From the NCBI GenBank assembly GCA_009192285.1, contig WBVU01000004.1, positions 3,556,001-3,620,000 of the forward strand: a stretch of DNA of 64,000 nucleotides, in the 5' to 3' direction. Within the stretch, counting starts at the first letter, position 1. Every line of letters begins with the position of its first letter. Below are positions 1 through 9,683 of the stretch, in pieces. Source of the stretch: Morchella semilibera (Eukaryota; Ascomycota; Pezizomycetes; Pezizales; Morchellaceae). Below the pieces are notes generated by a model. That model was not told where the DNA came from, ran no database searches, and was given only the letters and a program-made list of their open reading frames with translations. The translations under genes were made by a program, and so were the position numbers.

Positions 1-40
1 TTTGATCACTATTCTAGTAGTGGGGCGTGTAGTGACTGGA

Positions 41-186
41 CTCGTTGCGACGAACAATAGAAATCATAGGAGGAGCAAAACAGGTAGAACCCACCCCCCC
101 CCCCCCCAGAGGGGGTTCTAACGATAGACAATAGAAACCCCATATTCTATCCGTTGGGAACTCGAATAGAACCTAAATAGCACTAA
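41..186 (+). repeat. Dispersed repeat, copy 1 (inverted copy at 61235-61385)
   Basis: Read on the + strand this segment aligns with the reverse complement of 61235-61385. Shared blocks include 'caatagaaatcata', 'ggagcaaaac', a C-rich block followed by 'ggttctaac' or 'ggtcctaac', 'ttctatccgttg', and 'ctcgaatagaacc'. The second copy lies inside a TA-flanked element with terminal inverted repeats (61202-61620). Here no terminal repeat is visible, so this copy is probably a decayed or truncated member of that family. Confidence 0.7.
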
Positions 187-1639
187 TAGTGGAGCAGCTC
201 ACAGGATCCGCTACCTTTGTCTTGAAAGATATACCAAAATCACAAGCGGCTTAGATATATGTACTCACGCATACTAGACCGTTGTCGTAGTCATAGAACA
301 AGAAATAAGTCATCTCATCTCTATAAGGCGATAGCTAAGTCTACCTAGTTTGTAGGCTACTAGATTAAGGGCTATCACCATAGCTCCATAATTAGATATT
401 TGTAAACATTATCATAATTGCCAGTTGATAGAGAGTATGGAAATAGGCTAGAAGCGCATGACGGCAAACCCCACCGATTAACCTGATTAAAAGATAGGCA
501 TATTTAGAGACGCTTTAAACCCCGGATAGAACGGATCTATTAAAGGTATTTACAGCGGGTGCTGTACTTAAGTACCCCGTTTCAAATTAACTAGTAAGCT
601 CCGCGACGTCGGACTCGGCTTCGGGGAAATAGTAAAACCACACTAGGCCGGATGAATTACTCACGATATGCATAAGCAAACCAGTCCGAGGATAAGATCG
701 GGAATCGTAACGGGCTGACAGGTACATAGGTTTGGCGCCCGGAGATTTGACATCGGGGGAGGACGGTGGGTATCGGGAAGTTCACCGTATGAGGACACCA
801 AGTGTCGAAACAAGCTTTTTCGGACGTTTTGGATAGTACTTATTCGTAGCAAGGGTTAAATTCGAGTGATTAGCTGACGTGCCTAATATGGCGCCGCCAC
901 GTTTCAGGGTCCTAGGTTGTTCGATTTGAGTGAATATTGTTCTTTTAGGGAACGATTTTGTTGTTGTTTGGGTCTGATGTAGCAGCGCTTAGAGAACAAC
1001 TCGGAATAGACGCCCCCTATAAAGAAGAAGAGTCATTATTTCTGGCCTAGAGGGGTTTGGGCCTGGATCGTACGATTGCACTAAAATGTATAGGCCCAAC
1101 CCGCCAGCAGTGGTTTTGTTTGTGGGCAAGAACTTGTAGTTAGAGTTGTGCTCATTCCTGAGAAATGCCGAGTTCCGATATCATGACTTGTTTCTTTGGC
1201 TTTTGCTGCATTTGTTGCTGCTCGGAGGGCTTGCTTGTAGACTTGGGATGCCCCAGAGTATGTGCAGGGAGGAACCTCCCTATCAACACGTGACTGACCA
1301 GCATAAACCCAGCGCCTAGAACCTTGGAGAGTCGATATATCGAACTTTGATGAAGGGGATCTCTGGAGTGTACTGTGGATGGCGAAGATTGTCGAGGTAT
1401 CGGATTTACTCTTATCCAGCAGTGGGAAGACGGGGGCTTGAACGCCCCAAGTTATAAGCTAGTTGTGCGTAAATTGCGTTTGCATTTAGCCACTTCATAT
1501 TAAAACTTATACACATGTACATATAACTTAGGTACATACTATACCATACGTCCACTATACTAGCTACATGGAATGCACAAATAAATGCCGTCGATTTTTA
1601 AATTCAGCCGTGTAGGTATTAGAGAGTTAATATAAATCG

Positions 1640-1645
<6 letters not shown>

Positions 1646-1676
<31 letters not shown>
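1646..1676. repeat. Poly-T tract of 31 nt
   Basis: Uninterrupted run of T. It could be the poly(A) tail of a minus-strand retroelement, but I found no duplicated target site to its right, so it is listed only as a homopolymer. Confidence 0.9.
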
Positions 1677-1678
<2 letters not shown>

Positions 1679-2598
1679 GTATATTCATATTACTTGATAC
1701 CGAGATTTCATGTACGGCCTTAGGAAGTACTGGCTCAAAAGAGGACTTGAATACATGTATGGATAGCTGCCCGGAAATTTCAAGTTGACCTTCCGTCTTG
1801 TCTTAATCCTGCGTTCGAGCCAAATAGCCGGAGAAATTTACAGACACAGTCCTTCATATCACTGAGTTCATTACGGGGTTTTGATCTGAGACCACTTCGG
1901 GAAATTTCGTCATCTGACGTCTTCTTCGAACTTATACGCCAGCTTTTAGCTAAGCCGGAACCGACCCTTACATGACGAATTGCGGAAACACCCACTAGTG
2001 GATCTACAGAATACCCGGGATATGATCCTCGAGACTGAGATAGACCAGTTCTGGAACTCTTCCTGCATCCTCGTAGGCACGGATAACTCAACGGTGTGGT
2101 GTCTTCCAGTGTCTGAGACGCACGTTGACGGGCTGTCAATATACATGCTCACCCGGTCTTTAATCTTGATCTTAGGTTCACACCCCGGTTAAGTATACCA
2201 CATGTATGTTTTTGTGCGCAATTACGCTTCCCCATTCAGAATATGATCGCTTACAAGCCCTAAAACCTTTCCCAGTTTTTGCATCAAGCATAAATATCAG
2301 ACTTCGATAAAGAGGTTCAACGTCCTAGTTGGGTAGACAAGGATAGTGTCGAGTATGAGATTAACGGTCCGGTCTTCGGTGCTGTTTTCTCCGGAGTCTA
2401 TGCTTAGTCTTTAGAAGATGGTTATACTCTGACTCGGACTGTCTCTTTGCAGGCAGTTCCTAGATTCTGTGAGACAAGGGCATTCTATGATACTAGCACA
2501 TACAAATACATGTGTACATACATGTATTGTGAGCCTAGAGAAAATTACTGCCTACCACTAGCGCCTAACTGAGAGCCTCGAAAGTATAATTTTAAATT

Positions 2599-2605
2599 TA
2601 TAAAA
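2599..2605 (+). promoter_or_regulatory. Candidate TATA box of the MFS transporter gene
   Basis: TATAAAA, 106 nt upstream of the ATG at 2711 and followed by a pyrimidine-rich stretch (about 2611-2690) of the kind often seen around fungal transcription starts. Position and sequence fit a core promoter; no experimental start is known. Confidence 0.5.
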
Positions 2606-2710
2606 GACTTTAGTTCTCCCTCTGTTTTTCAATTCTGCTCTCTTGCCAACCTCCTCCGAAAAACAATATTTTCTATCCCCCAAGCTTAATCCCGCAATAT
2701 AACTGGTCCA

Positions 2711-4584
2711 ATGCAAGAAAAAAACGACTTAGCTACAGATATTGAACGTGATGGGAATACACTTGTCTCAGCTTCTCGTTCCGAGTACACTGAAGATCCA
2801 AAGTCGGACAATCCTGATGACCCCCTCCACGTATGAATTGACCAGAACCTTTTCATTTATTATCTTCCTCAGAATCAATTGGTTGCTGACAAAATATTTC
2901 CACTTCTCTCTTAGTGGTCATGGAAGAAAAAACATCTCATCCTAGTGGCAATTTGCTACATGACCTTCATGACTGACTTTCTGGCTGGTTATGGAGTACC
3001 CATGATCATCCCGCAAGGTAAAGAATGGGGTATTAGTTCATCCGATGCCTCACGTTCGCTATCTGGAAACACCTTCATGCAAGGGTTTGGAAGTTTAGTA
3101 GCTGTCCCTTTTGCACAGCGTTATGGAACGTGAGTAAACTATAGTATAGGGGATCAATGGAAAGCAGGCTGATGGTAAATTCAACTAGTCTCCCAGTCAT
3201 GTTCTGGAGCACCCTAATGACATGCTTTATGACAATTGCATGTGCTACCTGTCCAACATGGATCGGATTCATCGCTGTTCGAGTGCTTCAAGGTTTTTTT
3301 GCAGCCTCTGCCCAGGTGCTCGGTTTGACAGTCATTCAGGACATGTATGTTTTGCTCTCTCATTGCAATAGCTACTTCTTTTCTACTCTCATCTAACATT
3401 GTCTAGTTTCTACTTCGAAGAACATGCACGCAAAGTTGGGATCTGGGGATGGTCCATCCTCATTGGCCCGTACTTTGGGCCCTTTCTGTCCTCTATGATT
3501 CTACATAACATTCATTGGCGCCAAAGCTTTTGGATTGTTGTAGGAATTGTAGGATTTGGTTTACTTTTAGTTATATTCCTAATGGAGGAAACAACATATG
3601 ATCGTGTTGTTCCCGAGAACAATCCGCCACAGCCAGAGGATTACTGGAAACGGAAGGTTTTTGCGCTTTTAGGCATTACTGGACACCGTATGAAGGGGAG
3701 ACCCAGTCTATGGCAAGGAACACTGGAGTTGTTGATGGTCTTCGTGAAACCTCAGTTCTATATGCTGTGTAGGTTCTACACATGACTGTTTTCATAGGTT
3801 TAAGTTGTACTAACATTTCATAGTCATCTATCACGGAATCACGTTCATGTGGAGTGTCGGAATCAATGGTACCCTAATTCTTTTTCTTGTACCAGCTGAA
3901 CCAAAGGGTTATGGGTTTGGTTCTATCGCATTGGGTTTGATATACTTCGCGCCTATGACTGCTGTCGTCATCGGGGAACTCTGGGGCCATTTCGTGAGTT
4001 CTTCATATTGGCTTCCTAAATTTATGAGATATATTACTAACGGATATATAGTTCAACGACGCTATTCAATTGCATTTTATCAAGAGAAATAGAGGAACTT
4101 TTGAGCCGGAATCACGTCTATGGGCATTGTACTTCTCAGTTGCCCTAATGAGCGTTGGATTGGTTCTTCTCGGCGTAGGACTTGATCGTCTGTGGCATTG
4201 GGGATTGATTGCGTTCTTCTGGGGACTCTTTATCTTTGCAATCATGACATCTACTGTTACAATTTCTGGTACATAAAACCCTTCACTCTCACTATCCGGA
4301 GAATACGACTAACCTCCTCAGCCTATGTACTCGACTGCTTTCCACAACAATCAGCCGCTGCCTCGGCGCTTCTGAATTTCACCCGGGTGCTCTTCGGCTT
4401 CACTGTGGTCCTGTTTCAAACTAAATGGGCTACAAAAGTGGGCGCAGACTGGTCTTTTGGAACACAGGCAATCATCTGTGTCGTTGTCTTTGGTATCGTA
4501 CCAGTCGTACAAAAGTACGGCAAAGGATGGAGGATGAACACCGATATGAGTCCTGATGCGATCAATGTGGAGCTCAAACATTAA
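2711..4584 (+). CDS. MFS transporter, DHA1-like, seven exons
   Basis: Predicted 500-residue plasma-membrane or vacuolar transporter of the major facilitator superfamily. Exons by eye: 2711-2830, 2915-3129, 3189-3344, 3407-3768, 3824-3993, 4052-4268, 4322-4584. All six introns (53-84 nt) are GT-AG and keep the frame. The start at 2711 is supported by the preceding TATA box and by the usual fungal acidic N-terminus (NPDDPLHWSWKKKHLIL across the first junction). About twelve hydrophobic segments are visible. A degenerate loop 2-3 motif (QRYGTLPV) and a motif-C-like GPYFGPFL in TM5 point to a drug:H+ antiporter type. The central loop runs about residues 185-230. The part after TM7-8 (FNDAIQ ... 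FEPESRLW) matches a common fungal family whose substrates are mostly unknown. No cluster partners are nearby, so the substrate cannot be inferred. The gene looks intact although it sits between repeat-rich flanks. Confidence 0.9.
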
Positions 4585-7107
4585 ACATATACGGGATGAT
4601 CAGGAATAACGCATTTCATTTTCTTTTGCTGGTTTTCGGAGTTTAGGCAATTCTTTACACGGGAGGGGGGGGGGGGTTCAAATACGGAATAGATGGCTAG
4701 ATAGATACCGAGAATAAAAACGGGCGCTGGTGCCCTTGAGCTGCGCATGCAAATCACTTAGACTTCTACTTTGGGTCATACTCCGATGCTTGCACTCGGA
4801 AAATATTCTAGCTGCGTGTAAAAAATCACGATAAGTATCTGATTCACGTAATTCAAGGATACATTTAGGTACTTATCTTATACCTATGATGGATCGGTTA
4901 TGCACCCAGATGCGGGGCGGCGGGTTATAAATCAAGATCATAATGTAAATGTGAATTCATTTAACGGTCCTGGAGAAGCTAGGGCGAGTTTAGACCTCTA
5001 AAAAAACGGGCTTCAGCTCAATTTGAAATTCACATGTCTTCTACTTCACACGTACCTTCCTGAACTCTCACCAATCATTTACACACAGGCAGGTAACCAT
5101 TTGTCTCCCATGACCACGGCCTACCAAAAATCCCTTTCACCGCCGGCTTGCGTGCTAATCCAGTATCTAACGGCTTCTCTCGATATTCACTGCGCGGTGA
5201 CGAAGCCGCTCTCAAGAAATAGTGTAGTGTAACGTCTTAGTAACATTACTGGGATTGCATTGCGCAATTAAATTAATTAGGCGTGCCCATCTTGGTAAGT
5301 ACACACACAGAGGAGCTGGTTGACAGGGAATGTCCATCGCGATAGCTGGGGGGGAGAATGTGATGGGGAAGCACTAGTTGGCTACAGCTCGTAGATGGAG
5401 TTGAAAAATCGGAGGATATACAGTGAGTCTACATTTATCCGTTTATAGTGAGCTCTTTTCTCTCTTTTTCTTTTTTCTCTCTCTCTCTCTCGTTCTCTCC
5501 CCCACTTCTCCTTTTTGGCGGGCCGAGCTAGATTGAAACCCGAGTATGGTATATGCGAAACGCACAAAGCAGGGGTTTGAGGTCGTGAGTGATGGGTGGT
5601 GATTGTGTCCCGTTGCAGTGCATACGGTTAAGTTGGATAGATTGATGGTTGGTGATCATGAAAACGGGCCTGCAGGGGAAACGATAGAGACACAGGGTTA
5701 TTTCGCACTGACACTGGCTATAGTATTAATCATTGAAATATGATATGTCTTGGATAAGAATTCTTTCCAGATTTGTGGTGTTGGTGGCCTTATACCACCA
5801 ACCTCTATGCCTGCTTGCCGATTCTTGGAAGAAGCTTGATCATGTCTACCACTTGATTGCATGGTCACACCTATCGAGGCCTAGCCCGTCCGGTCATCAA
5901 CATCTCTACGGGTTCAAAGTTTTCCGGGAGAAAAAGAAAAAGAAAAAGAATATCCACCGGATCTCAGCTGAAGCGAAACTGCCTATAGATTTTCAACGTC
6001 AGTGGGCCCAAGAGCAGAGACAGTCGTAAGCCTCTAAAAGCCCGTTACCGCCTCCAGGTTTTTTCTTTCCTTCCCGAACACCGGGAATAGTGTCTTAGGT
6101 ATGCGCTCCCGGAAATCACTGCCAAGGCACAGCGAATCAGGGGCCACATAGATGAGCCCAGGTTGTGCCTCAATATAATCAGGCGAGTTTTTTTTCCTTC
6201 TTCCCCCTACCACACCCACAGCGCTGGGTCATGATCTGATGTCTCGCAAATTTTCCAGGGGACATCCGGAGTGTCGCCCTACTCGGCCGTAGTGGCCCAA
6301 CGGTCTCCGATCTTATATTAACAGCGGTTGGGTAGCGCATATCGTCTGTTCCTGGTGGTTGGGTTGTGGGTTCATAGTCTATCACTCGACACGATAATAG
6401 GGCGCAGTGATGATTGATTGATAACTCATAAATCGCGCGCGGTGCGTCATGGGGCATAAACCGTCCCGTCGGTTCCTGTAAGTGCCCTATATATAGCGCA
6501 AGAAAGGGATGGTAAAACCGCATGAGGCGGTCTCAGGAACGGGTTGTATCAGTTACGAGGTATATGTGGCGCTAGATGTAGAGACTAAGTGATTGCGTGG
6601 AAAATTTGATAATTCTCTACACTCAGAATTATTCATCAAATTTGATTAATACCGTCTGACCACTAGTTGAAAACTGAGGTTTCTGGGTACAATCAACCTT
6701 AGGTAGCCGCCCTCGGGGCCTCTTTTGAATGTCTATACGCTTTTGATTAGCCATCATGCAAGTATCAATGAACCACCTCAGAGTCTTCGGGGAAGAATAG
6801 GGCGTAACGACCGGAATTTTGCAGGGTAGATAGATCGTTCAAGCATCTATACTCCCATTGTAAGCGGAATCGAGCTTCCCCCCCTGCTCATACGTCATGG
6901 GGAAGTAGGTTTGTTGACCACAACATATGAGGTTGCTAGACAAAATCGACCATCTTTCTCGATTGGGGGCGCAAAAAACACGCCGTACTGAGCAGAAGGG
7001 GTATCAGTGGTTAATAAAGGACATGTACGATGAATATATATGCCTAAGATGACAAGCTTTTGGCCTTGTCGGTAAGCCCTGTATCGTCACTAACTGGGAG
7101 CCTGCGT
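4585..7107. other. Intergenic, no gene seen
   Basis: Contains a 12-nt G run at 4665-4676, a CT-rich microsatellite at about 5456-5510 and an A/G-rich tract near 5928-5950. Around 6284-6390 there is a weak tRNA-like arrangement (an A-box-like 'tggcccaacgg' and a decayed B-box-like 'ggttcatagtc'), possibly an old SINE. Short open frames have no recognisable protein content. Confidence 0.5.
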
Positions 7108-7123
7108 TGAGGTACTTGTGCTT
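7108..7123. repeat. Target-site duplication, left copy, of the LINE insertion
   Basis: TGAGGTACTTGTGCTT, identical to 7587-7602 on the other side of the LINE fragment. It abuts the poly-T (minus-strand poly-A) tail, so its last T's could belong to the tail. Confidence 0.9.
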
Positions 7124-7586
7124 TTTTTTTTTTGTTTACATCAGTAATCGTATCCAGCCTATAAGGCTATGACGATATCGCACCATTTTATCCCCAGAAC
7201 CTCCCTCCTTCCGCCGCCAGACTCAACAAAGGAAAACACAAAGGAAACAAACAATCATTCCAATTAAAACCTCGATTTACTCTTTCTCCAAATCTCCCCA
7301 ACCCTGTCTCAACTCGTTTTCTTCCGCCGCTTCCTCCTCGCTTCGCTCTCCTTTTTCCGCCCAATATTCTCTCCATTGTTTCCATATACTGCTTGCCTTT
7401 TCTATCCCTTGTTTTGTCCATAGCAATGCTCTTATTGTTGTCAATTCCTTTTCTTGACGTCGGCTCAAATCCGTATAGGGGCATGCTGTGAGAATGTGTT
7501 CGACATCTTGTTTCTCTGCACCGCATTCACATGCAGCCGATTGTCTTTTGCCGATTCGGTGCATATATGCGTTACATTTTATATGC
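7124..7586 (-). mobile_element. 5'-truncated non-LTR retrotransposon (LINE, Tad1-like)
   Basis: A 463-bp insertion flanked by a perfect 16-bp target-site duplication. Read on the minus strand it starts inside the end of an ORF2-type frame, reaches a stop at 7277, then continues with a 3' UTR and ends in a poly(A) tail just inside the left duplication. The last part of the UTR forms a small hairpin (AGCCTTATAGGCT, near 7157-7169) followed by 'gtaaac' and the A tract. The same tail is present in the insertions at 45275-45383 and 56152-56179. Truncation at the 5' end, a poly(A) tail and a duplication of this length are diagnostic of target-primed reverse transcription. The perfect duplication suggests a fairly recent event. 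Confidence 0.9.
7277..7586 (-). pseudogene. C-terminal fragment of LINE ORF2 (CCHC knuckle)
   Basis: The frame is open from the truncation point at 7586 to a stop at 7277. Near its start it shows CECGAEKQDVEHILTACP, a C-x-C-x8-H-x4-C knuckle. This is typical of the end of reverse transcriptase/RNase H polyproteins of I- and Tad1-clade LINEs, which have CxCG...EHxLxxCP. The rest is charged and Glu/Arg-rich. No polymerase or nuclease domain remains, so it cannot act on its own. It belongs to the inserted element and not to a host gene. Confidence 0.85.
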
Positions 7587-7602
7587 TGAGGTACTTGTGC
7601 TT
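7587..7602. repeat. Target-site duplication, right copy, of the LINE insertion
   Basis: TGAGGTACTTGTGCTT, a 16/16 match to 7108-7123. It marks the 5' (truncated) end of the element. Confidence 0.9.
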
Positions 7603-9246
7603 GTATATAGCCATATTAGTAACATTCGGTTCAAAAGCGTCTGGCCCGGGCAGACGTGAGGAAATACAAACCCAATACCATTAGATCTCCTTCAAATGTC
7701 CAAGCCCAGCTAATATTAAGAGAATGGGTACTTTAAGAGGGGTTAAAGCCACTTAAGACACTTTTGATTTTGGAGATAGTGAGTATCCTGTATTCGGTGA
7801 TCCAGTTTTGCAAGAGGCGTAGAAACAGAGTCGTTGCTTACACATATCGTATGACCTATAGGAGTTATCCGATACTGATGACGTCGACAAGGGCTACTTA
7901 GTAAAAGGTGTGAAAGCCTAGCAAAGAATCTCCCATTGAAACGGCCCACCTAGAATTCTGCAGTGGAAGTTATTGGATAGATGGGGCTTACGGAATGAGA
8001 AGGCCACGATGATGTTGGTGAGTTTGGTGCTTTCGGTGCCAATGGTGCTGGAGGTAATGACGGTGTTGATGAGGTTGATGTTGTCAACTGCTAGTGCTAT
8101 GCGGTAGGGTTAGGGGGGCTGGTTTGAGGTTTAGGGTTTTTAAGCTTTATGATCTACACAAACGCTAGATCCGTAAATTATGTTAGCATAGTGAGCAGAT
8201 CGATAGAAGAACCAGAAATATTAATTTGTCAAGGACAGGCAAGCCTCTAACTAACTACTTACATCTACGTCCCGAGGTTGAAAACAAGTCTAAACCGCTG
8301 AGAGCCATATAGAAATGGATCTTTGGCCGCTCGAAGTAAAATATTAGGTACTTGATAACAAATCTGCCCGATCACTAAAGTTTAAAGATAAAAGTCAGTG
8401 GAGTTTGCCATCGAGCAGCTGCGCAGGACCTCTAAACTACTCAATGCCAAAAATAAAGCAGATATCAAGGTTGACCTGGGTTATTCTAGTAGCACAAATA
8501 GAGTGATGTGATCTTAAGTATAGCCTTAGTTGAAATACCGGTGATATATGGTGATGAATAAACTATGAATTCGGAAAAAGAGAGTAAGAAATCTATAGCA
8601 AACCTTTCGAGACATTGGGACTTTAGTCTTGGCTAAAGTTGGGGGGTAATAATTCAATCAATCCGGTACATGTGCTCACAATTTGAGGTGACACTAGTCT
8701 CTGAACCACTTCCTCATGCGTGGGTACATTCGGTACATGTACCATGATTAGATTGGTGTATGCACTTTATTGTGGGGCCGTGACTGTAGTTTCTGAGATT
8801 GTACCTGTCATACGATAAGATATGTTGTAAGGTTCGGTAGCTACATTGCCAATATCTTACAGTATGTACGTGACATACTAGTAAGGAGACTTTCTGTGTC
8901 TAATACATATATGTCTTGATTCATGGTCGGTTGCGATGTGATTATTCCTCGCACCTTGCTATAATGATCTAATGACGACCCCTCGATTAAAATTTAAACA
9001 CCCGGGGGTTTGACCCCATTGACCTCCCATAACCATTACCTGACCTTATATCACTGGAAAAATCGGATTATACACTATATACACTTGATCGGATGATTTA
9101 GTGGCATTGGAACATAGAATATCACTCGTCATGCCAATCACGTGACTATAACACTAAAGTGAGAAAAAACTTTTCTGCCTTTAACCGAAACAAAAACCCT
9201 TCACCAACACCACAAAAACAAAAGATGATGTGTGCTTCCATATGAA
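7603..9246. other. Intergenic, no gene seen
   Basis: No supported open frame. Holds a telomere-like stretch near 8105-8115 (tagggttaggg) and a GTACATGTAC palindrome at 8733-8742. Confidence 0.55.
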
Positions 9247-9325
9247 AGCCCCACGCGGGGGTCGAACCCGCAACCTTGAGATTCCGCTTAAGAGTCTCAC
9301 GCTCTACCGATTGAGCTAGCGAGGC
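9247..9325 (-). tRNA. tRNA-Lys(CTT) with a 6-nt intron
   Basis: All arms fold. The acceptor GCCTCGC/GTGGGGC pairs with G-T wobbles, the D arm is GCTC/GAGC, the anticodon stem TGAGA/TCTCA is perfect and the T arm GCGGG/CCCGC encloses TTCGACC. The anticodon CTT is followed by A37. Six extra bases (9283-9288, AGCGGA on the minus strand) sit exactly at the canonical 37/38 intron site; removing them gives a standard 73-nt tRNA. The alternative is an oversized anticodon loop, which would be non-functional. Confidence 0.92.
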
Positions 9326-9683
9326 ATGTACTCCGTCCGAGATTTACCAATAGATTTTACAAAAAGCCTAGATAAGTAGTTCCAAACCAAATAGCGGCAA
9401 TGTTCATGATGTATCCTTTCCAGCGCTAACATACACGACGGTTAAGTGCAATAAAATAAAAACGCCCATGAGGTGTAATATAATACAAGCAAAAAGCGAT
9501 AATTGTAATAATCAAACGCCGCTCAAAAATGTCAACTCCCTCCTAAGTGATGGAAAAGGAAACGAAAACAAGAGGTGAAAGGAGACAGAAACACAAAACG
9601 GCCTTACAACGGGTATATCCTACATTTCTCTGGAGTAAGTTTAAGCCAATTCTTCGGGTGACGAAGTAAAGTGCAAGGAATAC

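Larger units (their letters stand above)
1..2598. other. Intergenic, repeat-derived DNA, no gene seen
   Basis: No protein family is recognisable in any frame; open frames are short and broken. The stretch holds the dispersed repeat at 41-186, a 14-nt C run at 94-107 and a 31-nt T run at 1646-1676. AT-rich flanks with copies of the palindrome TACATGTA lead up to the promoter of the transporter gene. Confidence 0.6.

Noticed and set aside
6284-6390. Possible tRNA gene or SINE head
   Set aside because: A-box-like and B-box-like words are present, but the arms do not fold as a tRNA and no second copy is seen.
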